NCBI RefSeq assembly: GCF_901000735.1
Contig: NC_081542.1
Coordinates: 26,551,093 to 26,615,092 of the forward strand
Direction: 5' to 3'
DNA: 64,000 nucleotides
From: Corylus avellana
Taxonomy: Eukaryota; Streptophyta; Magnoliopsida; Fagales; Betulaceae
A program made the translations under genes and the position numbers. Position 1 is the first letter of the stretch, and every line of letters begins with the position of its first letter. The notes under the pieces are model-generated. The model was given only the letters and a program-made list of their open reading frames with translations, was not told the origin of the DNA and made no database searches. This document shows positions 47,691-59,464 of this stretch, piece after piece.

Positions 47691-47703
47691 GAAGGATCAA
47701 GAG

Positions 47704-50700
47704 CTACTCCTTTGAATGCTTTCTTTCGTTCTCCTTGCGTGCCCTAGAAGACTTGAAACCAATTTTGCGCTTCTTGGATGTTTCTAATCCAACCCTCTCT
47801 TTTAGTTTCTCCAACGCTAACACATTAAAAAGAATAGTGAGATTTACTATACACAAACATCTAATGCTATTCTACTTTAATGATTTTGACATTCCACATG
47901 CAACCAACCCTTCAACGGGATCTAACCAAAAACATCCCCTTCATTAAAAATCAGTTTTCACAAATGCAGGGGATAAAAAGAACAGAAGTTTGGAGAAGGC
48001 CTAATTAATGACTAGGTTGGTGTGATCTATTTTGTTTTCCATAATGGAAAGACAATCAAGAATCTTGTGGCAAATGATATACAGAAAAGACAATTCAAAG
48101 ATACCAAGAATCAAGATTTACTATTGTTGTCGGCTCTTGCATATCAAGTGAAATCAACAGCATACGTGAGTGACACCCAATGCCAGTGGTTTATTAATCT
48201 ACTTCTAAGTTTAGCAGTAGGCAAAGAAAAGGTAAAGAATTACCAGATGTATAAATAGAGTGAAGTGACTCAACCGAACTAGAAGGAATAGAGTAAACAG
48301 GACAAGATTTATTGTCAGCTTTTTGTAACAGCTTCGTGAAACGCCTAACCTGAAACAAGGGAATAAATGAGTACGCAACATGGATCAAATGTTGAACAAG
48401 TACACAATCCCTTATCTAACCATTGCTGATATTTACATGTATCAAGACAAATTAGATGTGAATGCTGTAATTACTTAACCAAACCATGGTAGAACTAGCC
48501 TATATCAATGGTAGGCTTCAGTTGAATTAAGGAATAGGATGGCATCAAATAAACTCTCGGGGAACATCTGATGCAACATATCAGCCATCATGCTTTTGTT
48601 TCCATCATTCCATCTAATGCACGATAATGTCCAATGTCCCTAAAGTAAGCCAACTCTTTCTCTAATGAAATGTAAGCATATTTCAAATGTAATTTATCTT
48701 TTTGACCCCAAAAAAAAAAAAAGGGACTTCCATTTACGTCTCCTTTTTGTTTGTACTAGAATTGAAGAATAGCATTACCCTGAGGATCCACATGAATAAT
48801 TACACCTAATAAAATTTAAAATTATCCAATCAACATGCATGATTAGCCAGAAATGACATGAACAATTCAATCAAATTATCTGAGACTCGGCTAGGGCTAC
48901 AAATTGAGCCAACTGACGGCACTGACCCATTATGGCCCTCTCAGCATAGAATCTTGGTAGGGTTCCATGGCCTGACAGAGCTGAACTACACACAATTTAG
49001 TTGGACTGGCAGAGCTCACAGCCGGAAACAGGTTGAAATGCAAAGTATATGCCTATTCATGGCTAAATTCACATTAGATGGCCCAAATCAGCATAAACTC
49101 ATCATGTTTAATAGGCTGAGCCCGGTTGAAATGAAGTAGCTTAAGATCAAGATGGCATGAGATTAAGGTAGGGATCTACTTTATAAGCCAATTTCTCTTT
49201 GATGAGAGATATGAACAAGAGGCTTTGAGAAATCTAGTGCCAACCATGGCCTTGGAAGTAGGAAGGACCACCAAAATAAAAAATTAAAATGAGTTATTGG
49301 TGACAGATTCTGAAACCTATCACCTTATTACCATAGGGTATACGCAGTCTGTGAGGCAATCAAGAGAACAACATACCCCATCCTCATTCAGCAATGTGAA
49401 GCAACGCCCAGTCTGGCCTGCTCTTGCAGTCCGACCAGCCCGATGAATATATGTCTTTATGTATGCAGGCATGTCATAATTAATAACATTTCTAACCCCT
49501 TCAACATCCATTCCACGAGTCATCGCATCAGAGGAAACAAGTACTTGTATATCCCCTGCCCGGAATGCCTTCAATGTCTTGCTGCAGTACAAATTATTTT
49601 TTGATAAGTAATAACCAGTTTTATTGAAAGCATAAAGGCTCTCCAAAGTACACCAAGAGTATACAACAGGATCACCTAACTAGAAAGGGAAAAGCAAACA
49701 AGAAAGTCATCAAAATTAATCGACACCGGGAAGACATACGCCACAGTCCAAAGGTACAAAGTATGAAACAATAACCCAAATGTACAATTTGTTTTTTAAG
49801 ACGCAGAAAACTAGTTTTTGTAGAGCCATACAAACTGCTCATGCAGCTCAAACTTATTTCTAGGTGAGAAGCAAATATCAGTCAGCATGGGCAGCCAGCC
49901 TTGTGGCGCTCCCATTCCATTGAGAGGGTCAAATAACATGTCAATAGATGTTCTTGAGCTGATGGATTGTGCTTCAGTTATTCGCCTATAGCTGGGGCAA
50001 CCAAAATAGGTAGAACTGACAATGAAATCTGCTTAGGTCATCATCCAACTAAATCACTCTTAATCTCCTTAAACATAGAATTTATACAAAATTGAAAATA
50101 AAATAAATTTCAAGTTCCGGTCATCTGGACTATTCACAATTATAATAACTACAAGCCCTTCATTTGTGCCACATGTTTTTAAGTTTAGCAGAAGCAATCA
50201 CAACACAGCTTAAGTTTTTTTTTTGTTCTTTTTCCCTGGGAAGAATATGGCTTGAGTAGTTTAACACGAATGCCACTAACAAGTAAAATTAAAACCATAA
50301 ATCACCTTCTTATAGATTGACGTTGAAGACCTGAATACTCCATGATCTTGATTTGTAGATCATCAAAAAAATTCAGTAAGGTGCATAAACGATGAGTTGA
50401 TTCCACAGATGATGTGAAAACAATGCACTTCTCTCCACCCAGATTTTGCAGAAGGGCAACCAAATACATCGGTTTGAATTTTGATTCACAAATCTGTAAA
50501 GAGGACATGGAATTTTACAATTACAGGAGAAAGCAACTGGGTGCCCATTAAACATCAATTAGAAACATTCATCAGAAATCAATAACTAGATTGTGGGCCC
50601 ACCAAGCAAACAAAATCAGTACTTAGCTGCCACATGATAGAAAGATTTTATCATGCTTTCCATCATCTTATACTTACAAGGTTGCTATATTATAATATGC

Positions 50701-51589
50701 CACAAAATGAAGGGTCCAATTAGGAACATCAATTAGGAACATTCATCAGAAATCAATAACTAGATTGTGGGCCGGGCCCACCAAGCAAACAAAATCAGTA
50801 CTTAGCTGCCACATGATAGAAAGATTTTATCATGCTTTCCATCATCTTATACTTACAAGGTTGCTATATTATAATATGTCACAAAATGAAGGGTCCAATA
50901 GGTTCAATTGGAAGCTAAAGCATGATGGTCACTTCCATTTCCATCCTTATTATGAGGCATTAAGAGCCTCCTGGCATGCAATTCCTTTGAAGGAGTATTT
51001 GGCATAGTAAAGCTCCTGGAAGGTTTTCTTTTTTCATATGGACAGTGGCACTGGGAAGAATTCAAACTATAGCTAATTTGATTAAATGGAACATCATGGT
51101 TGTGGCTTGGTGTTGTATGTGTAAATGTAGTTTTGAGTCCATTGACTTGCCACTTCATCCTACAGTAGCAAAAGACCTTTGGTCTTTTCTCTATACAGTG
51201 TGTGAGGTTAAGTTGCTGACACCTCAGAAGGTGGTTGATGTGCACTTTTGTTGCCTAAGAATGTTTGGATGGCATAGAAACAGTTTGATCTGGAATGCAG
51301 CCTCTCTTTGCCTTATGTGGACGGTTTGGAGAGAGAAATAACCTCACCCTCTAACAACATTAAATTATCTATCATTGAGCTGAAATTCTTATCACTACGG
51401 AATAAGAGTGGTCCAACATGTTTGGCAATGTTTCTTCACATTCTTTTGTAGATTTCAGTGACTATATTTGATTGTAATTCATTAGGGGACTCCTTTCTAT
51501 ACTTCTGGTACATTCAGGTTCTCCTCTTACTGGTAAAATTTTAACATTCCCTACAAAAAAAAAAATTCTCAGTAAAATATGAATATTTC

Positions 51590-51635
<46 letters not shown>

Positions 51636-54600
51636 GACTACTTCCAAAAAGTGATCTATAAGAGCAGTAGAAGAATGCTTGTTGGATAGTGTCCGGCAGT
51701 CCTCAAGGAGAAACTAGGGGTGGGCAAAAACCCGTCCAACCCGCAAACCCGCCTCGCCCCGGCCAGATTTGGTTTTTTTTTGCGGATACGGGTTGGATTT
51801 CTTCCAACCTGTGTGGGGCAGGTTGCGGGTATATAAATTTTTGGGCAGCGGGTACTCGCCCCGCCCCACTGATAAGCACTTAAAAGGAACAAAAAAAAAA
51901 AAAAACCCCTAGATCCTCCTAACTTCATTCTAAATTTCTAACCTAGCCGCGCCTCCAGTCCTCTCTCAGACTCTCACTCACTCTCGCTGCTCCTCTCTCG
52001 CCGGCATTGGGTTGTTGTTGTGGTGGTTGATTGGGGTTTGGAGGCTGGGCTGTGGTGAGGGAGGAGAGGGATTTCTGCTTCTTGGGTGGAGGGTTGTCGC
52101 CCCTCCTCCTCTTCGTAGCCGCGCCTCCAGTCCTCTCTCAGACTCTCACTCACTCTCGCTGCTCCTCTCTCGCCGGCATTGGGTTGTTGTTGTGGTGGTT
52201 GATTGGGGTTTGGAGGCTGGGCTGTGGTGAGGGAGGAGAGGGATTTCTGCTTCTTGGGTGGAGGGTTGTCGTCCTCCTCCTCCTCTTCGTCCTTGTCTTC
52301 GTTGTTGTTGGCGGTGGTGTTGGTGGTTGTAGTGTTGTTGTTTTCGATGGTGTTGTTTTCAGTGGCGTTGTTGTCGTTGTCATGGTGGGCAGATCTGGGG
52401 GACTTGTTGGCATGCCCATAACACCCGCCCCACCCAACCCACAGTATCCGCCCCGTTCAACTCGCCCCGCAAAACCCGAACCCGGGCGGATAGAGTTCAC
52501 TGTGTCTGGGTAGCTAGTAGGATTTTCCAAACCCACAAGGTGCGGGTCAAATAGGGGAAAAGGCCGAAATTCGACCTGATCCAACCCGCACCCACCCCTA
52601 GGTGCAGCAATGTGGAAGATGGTTTTGTCCTATCTTTTGTAGCGTCTTAGGAGCAAAAGAAATGATAAAAGTTTTGAAGAACGTGAGAGAACGCTGGTGG
52701 AACTAAGTTTTTTTTTTTTTCAAAACTCTTTTCCACTAGATAGCTGCAATAGATCTTTATGTATTTAGTTTCATTGATTTTCCTAACCTGCTTTCTCTTT
52801 CTAACTAGACGTTTCTCTTGTATAAATCCAATATACTTGGGTTCTGCCTTTTTCACTTTTCAAATTACTTACCCAAAAAAAATAAAACAAGATTGTGCTT
52901 TGTGTCCAAACAAAAGCAACCCTGGAATGAAGCATAATCATGTAACCAATTTATAGTATATATAAAAATATAGAGTGAAAAATTGAGATTGTTAACACAG
53001 CGAGAACTTGAAACGGACCAAGAATCATGCTTACAAAGTCAAAAACTACCAGCACAGTTACAATGGCATACCAATTTGTAGGATTCTAACTTTTCTGGAA
53101 GCTGATAACGCTTTTGCCCAGTTGTTAAAAACAAAGGGTGATGCAAATCTAGCTGTGCAAGCTTGCTTGGATCTTGGGTCAGTGTTGCAGACAGGACCAT
53201 CTTCACGAGCCTGGGGGAAGGTTTACCCTTAAAACCCCTCTCAACACCACTGCAACAAATAATGTATTAGCATTCAAAGGCAGAGCTCAGTTTGTCATTT
53301 CATATAATTTTCACCTTTGAAACAGTACTAATCAGGGAAATGTTGAGACAAAATAAACCTTTAAAATGCATCCTCCAATATGAGAATACCCACTAATTTG
53401 CTCATAAATAGAAAAAGATTTTCAAATTCATAATGTAACCGATCCTCTTTTGAGCATATTTTCACTATTGCTAGTAGTCCCCATATAACTATCAATAGGC
53501 TTCTACAAGCGGGGCGCTACCCACCTAAGGCAGGGCGGTTAGTGGTTTTAGGGGTAGGGTAGGCAGTTAATAATTGTTCACTGCCTACCCTTATGATGTT
53601 TAACAAGTGTGTATGCTTATATATATATATATATATATATTATGCACAACCGTATTATTTTTAAAAAAAAAACAAAAACAAAAAACCAAAATTATTTAAA
53701 GGGAAATGTTAGGTGTTCTTCTAGTGTTCTCCCGGTGTCCTCCTAGCTGTGATGTGGCTTTTAAAATTATCGTTGAATTTGAGATTATCATTATTGAATT
53801 TTAATCTATTGATAATTTTAAAAACTACATCACAATTAAGAGGACACCAGGAGAACACTAGAAGAACACTTAGCATTTTCCTTATTTAAAATAAGCCCAA
53901 AAAAGAGGCACAAAGAAGGTCCAAAACACTATCAAAAGGCCCAAAAGCTCATATATAAAAAGCGGTTATCAACCGCCAGCATTGGTTTTAAGAACCGCTA
54001 ACCATTAGTTATAAAGAAACTGCTAACCAACTAAGCGGAGTGCGGAGCGATTACGATTAGGAGTTAGAACCAATAACCACTAACCGTAACCGCTTGTATA
54101 GGCCTAACTATCAGTATACATACGCGGGATAAAGCCAAGAGTTTTCTTAAGGTAAAATCATTCCCTCTAGAGATGGATGATATATTGATATGGGTAATAA
54201 ATAGTTTTGAAATAAACACTAGGTGCTGGCTCAATGAAGGTGGGAAACATGGCAAACAAAAGGATTCTAAAAGTTGGTGCTAATCAGCCTTGGCCACGAG
54301 TGCCAACTGAAGATAAAATGGTGTCAAACTCTAAAAGCAACTTCACTATCAGCAATTCCAGATTCCCTTGTTTTGAACATAAGGGTAATGCAAAATGTGA
54401 CATGAAAAATAAATAAATAGTAGAATAAAAAGAGCAACTGGTACGAGATGTGTAAAATTAATTAGTAAAACAATATTTTTAGGAGTTTTCACATCATCCA
54501 ACACCAATATTTATAATCATGTCGATATTGTCTGACACATGAAACCATGCATGTTGCTGTTCACAAAGGCCAAAATGTAATTCAATGAAATAAATAGAAA

Positions 54601-56501
54601 CGGGAGGTAAAAGAACATAGAACTTACAATCTCCTTATGGTTTTTAAGGAATTAAATGTAGAAGGAATAACATCTAGAGCATGAGGATAGAAACTTTCAT
54701 CATTAGAGCGAGTCAATTGAAGCATGGTGGGTAGCCAGGACTGATATGCTTCCCTGAGCATTCGGTCTGTTTCATCAATAACCTGAAACATTCCACCTCA
54801 GCAGCCTTTGCTTTAACAATGAGAATGAATGAAAATAGAAGTATAGCTCATTGGGAGTTGCATATCTTAAAAAAAAAAAATCATAACTGAAGAGAATTTG
54901 ATTTTCAAACTGATGAATCACACAATTAATCATGCCCAAGAAACACAACTAGACTAACTTGCAGAATAATGTGGGCTTTCAACTAATAAGATACTGTAGG
55001 TAGTATGCACTGTTTGCTAGCCACCAAGACAACGGTACTCATCAACAGGTTATAATGAACACATGTATACCAAAGCTTCACGTATCACTATCCTGGTGAC
55101 TTAAACTTGATTCAGAAATCAAAATAGCTAAACACCATTACAAAATAAAAGCTTGCCGTCAGTTTTGAATCTCTCTAATTTTTCAATCACAAGACTACTG
55201 CTGTATCCATACATAGTAGCCGATACAAATTTTGGGACAACCATTGGGAATATGACAATCCACATCAAGATGTTCAGAAAAATAGAAATCTAATATACAT
55301 AAAATATCTTGGCAATATAATATACACATAAAAATTAAATTCTACAATTTTTTTTTTTTTACTAAGTAAAAGCGCAAAGGCGCAATCCAAGTACATAGAG
55401 AGTATACAAGAGAAATACTTAGCTAGGGGCAGAGAAAAAAATTAAATTAAATTTAAAAATTGAAAAAAAAATTAAAAAACAAATCTCAAAATTATATGCT
55501 ACTTACAAGATAACAGAGATGCTCAAGGGTAAAACCCTTAGTGTTATTAATATGGTCCATTAGCCTTCCAGGGGTTGCCACCAATATGTCCACAGAACTT
55601 TGTAACTCAGGCGAAAGATCTTCTGGGTCATAACAGATGCCTGCCTCAAGCTTAGGCCGGTTGATAAGTTCAGAAATTTCATCAGCTATAGAAGATTGAC
55701 CGACTGCCAAACCAACAGACAAGCCCACTGCCGGTGCAATTGCAGCAAAAACCTCTTTAACCTGAAAAAGGAAAGAAAAAGAAAGGCACATATCAAGGCA
55801 TCGATTGAACAGCAAAAAAGGATTTAATAATCTTGCAACATCCATCATCCCATAACTAATAAATAGAATAAAATTAATCAGCTTGTTTACTTCAGAATTA
55901 GCTCAATAATATTAGAAAGTAGTCATACAAAATACAAAATGGAAAATAGAAAACAAAGGAAGGCATTAAACCTGAAAGGCTAAGTCACGAGTAGGCAACA
56001 CCACTATAGCACGTAGACATTTAACAGCACGGGTCGATAGCATTTGCACAATTGGCAAAGCATAAGCTAAAGTTTTCCCACTTCCTGTTGGTGAATTTAT
56101 GCAGAGATCTCGCTCAAATGCACCAGGCCCAATCGCCTCTTGCCAAACCGCGACTTGCACAGGGAAGAGTGAAGATATGCCCATACTCTGCAAAGCCACC
56201 TTCAACCTGATTTACAAGAAATTTAACAAACTAACCAAAAACAAAGTCTTGACTAAGAAAAAATTGGAAACAGTGAATTTAGCCAATGCTTCTCCCCTTT
56301 TCCAAGGAAGGTAGAGAGCTGTTTTCGTTTGGAGCTTCGGGTTACAAGATGAGCCAACCCGACATTTTAAGAAGAAAAAAGAGGGCACCTGGTATCAAGG
56401 CAAGGGAGGAGATGGAGAGGGCACTCCTCAAAGAGATTGACATCGACGGGGCTTCGCATCCATGGCAGCACAGGCACGCTTTTCAGCTTTTGCTCCCCCA
56501 T
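47704..56501 (-). CDS. RH1: DEAD-box ATP-dependent RNA helicase, RH1 type
   Basis: ATP-driven RNA-unwinding enzyme. Nine exons on the minus strand: 56501-56389, 56206-55972, 55761-55507, 54782-54628, 53249-53072, 50493-50306, 49581-49377, 48349-48244, 47816-47704. All junctions are GT-AG and phases join to one 515-residue frame. The N-terminus (SVPVLPWMRSPVDV) is typical of plant RH1. Motifs are all present: I SPTGSGKT (76-83), Ia PTRDLA (109-114), Ib TPGRLMDH (179-186), II DETD (204-207), III SAT (273-275), IV IVFTSS, V SDAMTRGMD (392-400), VI HRAGRTARAG (421-430). The Lys/Arg-rich tail lies in the last exon, far from exon 8, and begins ALEKLKERVG. The introns hold two hAT elements, LINE pieces and two tandem duplications, yet the coding frame is clean. 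Family certain; RH1 assignment rests on remembered similarity. Confidence 0.93.
48885..49140. mobile_element. Possible degraded hAT-like element in RH1 intron
   Basis: 'ctagggctacaaattgagcc' on the left and 'aggctgagcccggttg' on the right resemble the hAT non-autonomous family seen at 62859. Termini are too worn to prove it. Confidence 0.25.
49590..49770 (-). mobile_element. LINE 3' end, antisense
   Basis: Read on the minus strand, 'ataaaactggttattacttatcaaaaaat' is the standard LINE terminus, preceded by 'cctgttgtatactcttggtgta'. It lies directly upstream of the acceptor of RH1 exon 7, leaving about 10 bp between the A-run and the splice site. Confidence 0.65.
50561..50905. repeat. Tandem duplication, 174-bp period
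   Basis: 'atcagaaatcaataactagattgtgggcc' and the following ~150 bp occur at 50571 and again at 50745, nearly identical; the second copy has an extra 'gggcc'. It lies in the intron just 5' (on the minus strand) of RH1 exon 6. Confidence 0.9.
51040..51565 (+). mobile_element. LINE fragment with zf-RVT domain
   Basis: The plus frame 51045-51341 reads GRIQTIANLIKWNIMVVAWC, then CMCKCSFESIDLPLHPTVAKD and ends WNAASLCLMWTVWREK, the C-terminus of an L1-type ORF2. It is followed by a noncoding tail ending in an A-run near 51550-51563. Lies in the 2.6-kb RH1 intron (50494-53071). Confidence 0.75.
51594..51633. repeat. (GA)n microsatellite
   Basis: About 19 GA units, directly visible. Confidence 0.95.
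51715..52600. mobile_element. Non-autonomous hAT-like element
   Basis: Termini TAGGGGTGGGC and (reverse of the right end) TAGGGGTGGGTGCGGG are inverted repeats. The subterminal regions are full of 'acccgccc/gggcggg' words. The adjacent 8-mers GGAGAAAC (51707-51714) and GGTGCAGC (52601-52608) agree at five of eight positions, so the target duplication is only weakly supported. It splits a LINE tail (52601-52880 continues it). The interior holds a perfect-looking tandem duplication. Confidence 0.65.
51944..52287. repeat. Tandem duplication, 172-bp period, nearly identical
   Basis: The unit 'tagccgcgcctccagtcctc' through 'ggagggttgtcg' stands at 51944 and again at 52116 with only one or two differences near the end. 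Inside the hAT-like element. Confidence 0.92.
52601..52882 (+). mobile_element. LINE 3' end
   Basis: Continues the LINE diction ('cctatcttttgtagcgtctt', 'aggagcaaaagaaatgataa'), parallel to 22030-22080 of the ALIS-intron LINE, and ends 'caaattacttacccaaaaaaaa'. Interrupted by the hAT-like insertion just before it. Confidence 0.65.
53496..54106. mobile_element. Non-autonomous hAT element with 8-bp target duplication
   Basis: Left terminus TAGGCTTCTACAAGCGG; reverse of the right terminus TAGGCCTATACAAGCGG. Flanking 8-mers ACTATCAA (53488-53495) and ACTATCAG (54107-54114) match at seven of eight positions. Subterminal 'gcggttagtgg/ccactaaccg' repeats. 611 bp, no coding. It lies in the RH1 intron between exons 4 and 5 and contains a second, nested MITE. 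Confidence 0.85.
53701..53881. mobile_element. MULE-type MITE nested in the hAT element
   Basis: 181 bp. Ends GGGAAATGTTAGGTGTTC and, reversed, GGAAAATGCTAAGTGTTC, with arms 'ttctagtgttctcccggtgt' and 'acaccaggagaacactagaa'. Identical 9-bp direct repeats TTATTTAAA at 53692-53700 and 53882-53890. Confidence 0.9.
55349..55440 (-). mobile_element. LINE 3' end, antisense
   Basis: T-run followed by 'actaagtaaaagcgc', 'caatccaagtacatagagag' and 'tatacaagagaaa': read in reverse this is the A-tailed LINE terminus. In the RH1 intron between exons 3 and 4. Confidence 0.55.
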
Positions 56502-56639
56502 TCTCAAAACCCCTTCAGCTTCTTCAACCCACCACTAGGGTTTAAGAGAAGCAGAGCGAATTGAATGAAAAATATGAGAGCCTGCTTTGCAGCGTTTGAA
56601 ACATCGGCGGGTTCCAACATGGGCCTCGCCCGAACGCGG

Positions 56640-57128
56640 CCCATTTTCTTACGCTTCAACCCCAACCGCGCGGGTTTTAAAACGCGGGTTCCACAACGGA
56701 TAATTTTTTTTAGTAAAAATATAATTTTGATATAAAGTGAAATCTAGCCGGTTCATTTAATTTTTTCCAAATACAGAGCCGGGCTCGAAGTTATCACTGA
56801 GCTAGGTAATCCCTTCAGAAACATGTTACTCTTTCATCTCTCATCCATCTTTCATTTATTTCTTTTTAAAATTCACCATTAGATCTGAATGGAGATGAAT
56901 AGGAAATATATAAAAAAAAAAAAAAATAGCATTTCTCATAGGTTTAAGCTTTATTCCTTTATTTTTTCAAACGGGCTCGAACTTGTTTACGAATTACTCA
57001 ATTAACTTATTCATTTCATATATAAAGTAAATGTCATTATTTTTTTTGTTTATTTATGTTAATTATTAGTTATTTAATAAGGTTACGATTTATTATTTTA
57101 GTAATTAGAGAAATTAACTAAAATCTTT

Positions 57129-57177
<49 letters not shown>

Positions 57178-57650
57178 TAAATTACCAATTGTCTCAAAAG
57201 TTTAAGCGGACCAACACGTGGAATATTTAACAGAATCAAGGTTCGAACTTATAACTTTTGGCTTTGATACCACGTTAAATCACCATTTATCTCAAAATCT
57301 TAAACTAATAGGAAGATGTAAATCTAATCATTTAATCAATACTTTAACATATATTCTTACTCACAATTACAATAATTTAAGTTATATCTTAATATAAATA
57401 AATAAAATTTATTTTATTTTTTAAAATACTTAACATATTCTCATTATAAAGTTAAAAATAATAAAAATGAAGTTATACAAGCTTATACGAGCCTATATGA
57501 GTCGAGCTGCTTATAAGAGTTTGGCTCGTTTAATAAACTAACTTAATTTTTTGTTAAATATCTATTCATTTAATGAATGAATTGAGCTTAGCCTAAGCCT
57601 ATTCACGAGCGGCTCTATTCATTTAGAGCCCTGATATAAACTATGTATAA
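56640..57650. mobile_element. Worn hAT-like element with 'ggctcga/gagctc' words
   Basis: 'gagccgggctcgaag' near 56777, 'cgggctcgaacttg' near 56971, and 'cgagcctatatgagtcgagc' with 'cacgagcggctctattcat' near 57490-57625 resemble the arms of the 62859 element, with later insertions between them. Ends not fixed. An antisense primer-binding-site-like word lies near 57265. Confidence 0.4.
57128..57177. repeat. (TA)n(TG)n compound microsatellite
   Basis: About 11 TA units followed by about 14 TG units, directly visible. Confidence 0.95.
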
Positions 57651-58086
57651 TGAATTAATGAATGCTTTAATTTGTTCTTTTAAGTCACATTTGGGTCCAG
57701 GAACTAGTATTGTTCTTAATATCTACATTCTCACATTTTGAAATGAGTAGAAATTTGACACGATTTTCGCATGCAACGCCCCACTAAAAGAAATTTGATT
57801 CATTTGGTCCAAGTCCTGACCATCGTAGCTATTGTCGACTAGAGTTGTTGTTGTCCAAGTTCCAACCATACTAGCCGATGTTTCAATTCATGCTATAGTA
57901 GCCATTCAATGTTCAAATCAACACTCGCTAACAAACTGTTCATTTTGTAAGGGCATGATAAGGATTTGTTTATCCTAAATTAACAACAACAACAAAAAAA
58001 TTTACCCTAATTTAAATGATTTGTTTACATTTGAAATTATTCAAATCACTTGTACACTCTATATAAATAAATCATTGTACACAATC
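57650..58086. other. Intergenic, no gene seen
   Basis: AT-rich sequence without supported features. Confidence 0.4.
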
Positions 58087-58097
58087 AAATCAATCAA

Positions 58098-59273
58098 GAT
58101 GCCAAATTCCTATTGGCTCCATTAATAATGCTGACGTGACGATTTGGAGACCTACAGCCAAGGGAGAGTTCACCGAGCGAAGTGCCTACCATCTTCAGAA
58201 AGAGATTTTATAATCTAATAAAGGGGAATGTTCTCGCATAGGGCAACAAATGCTTTGGAAGCAAATATGGTGGATGAATACACCTAATGTTGTCAAGGTT
58301 TATCTATGGAGAGCTTGTCATAATATCTTGGTTACTAAAGCTAATCTCTTTCACCGAAAGATCACCTAGGATCCACTATGCCCAAATTGCGGGGTTGAGT
58401 CTGAGTCTACAGGGCATGTTTTGTGGAGTTGTCCTGCTGCACAGATAGTATGGAGCATGTGTTGTAGTAAGATTCAAAAAAGAAGTATCATGCATGAGGA
58501 TTTTGTGATCATTGTGGAGGAGCTTTGTTGTTACTTGGATAAGGAAGAGATGGAAATCAAGGTGGTGGTCGCTCGGAGTATATGGCTAAGACGAAATGCT
58601 TTGGTTCATGGGGAAAAGGTTAGTCCTAGTAATGTAGTGGTCAAGAATGCAATTGATTCTTTGGAGGCCTACCGTACAGCTAATTCCCAGATTAAGGGAG
58701 TAATAGAGAGGGATAATACAAAGGTTCTCCATTGGAAAGCTCCAAAAGATGACTTTGTTAAAGTTAATTGGGATGCAGCCGTGGATAAACACAAAAGGAA
58801 AATGGGAATAGGTGTTATAGTCCGAGATAGCATGGGAGAGGTGTTGACAACTTTATCAGCACCAAAAGACTATATCAACGAGCCTGATATTGCGGAGGTA
58901 ATGGCGGCATTGAGGATTGTTCTTTTTTGTGGCGAGTTAGGTTTCCTTCGGGTGATCCTGGAAGGTGATGCACTCCAAGTGGTCCAGGCATTGCAAAAGG
59001 AGGGAAAAAAAAAAAAAAATTAGAGTTGTTATGGTCACATTATAGAGGACGCTCACGAGACTTTAAATGACTTGCAAGCATGGAAGGTAAACTATGTCAG
59101 ACGACATCTAAATGGTGCAGCCCACAACTTAGCAAAGGAAGCTTTATCATCGAGTTTAGAACACAGCCTTATTGAGGAAATCTCCCTTTGTATCTCTGAT
59201 ATCATTTATGTAGAGCGTAATGCTTAAGTTGTTTTATTTATAAGATCCGCTCTCGATTTCTCTTAAAAAAAAA
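58098..59273 (+). mobile_element. 5'-truncated LINE with zf-RVT and RNase H domains
   Basis: Frame at 58230-58460 carries the zf-RVT motif (CPNCGVESESTGHVLWSCPAA). The frame at 58421-59023 continues with the RNase H-like domain (VKVNWDAAVDKHKRKMGIGV, then EVMAALRIVLFCGELG and ILEGDALQVVQAL). At an A-run near 59006-59020 the frame shifts; the next frame (NDLQAWKVNYVRRHLNGAAH) gives the normal C-terminus and stops near 59225. Poly(A) at 59265-59276. Direct repeats AAATCAATCAA at 58087-58097 and 59274-59284 mark the insertion. Recent by appearance. Confidence 0.85.
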
Positions 59274-59464
59274 AAATCAATCAAAAAAATATGTAGTATC
59301 TAAGGCTTTCAATACACTTTGGCGGAACCACTTAATTTTGTCTCTTTCTCTACTTTTATTTCTTTATTCTATTATGAAATTCTACAAGAGGGAGAATATA
59401 ATTAAAAGCTGAAATCTCCGCGTCCTGAGTTGTAGTCCTTGACAAAATGTTTTAGTACATAGGA

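Noticed and set aside
51656..52584. Several long overlapping frames on both strands around 52 kb
   Set aside because: They arise from GC-rich repeats and the tandem duplication of a hAT-like element; proteins are Val/Gly- or Thr/Pro-only and not gene-like.
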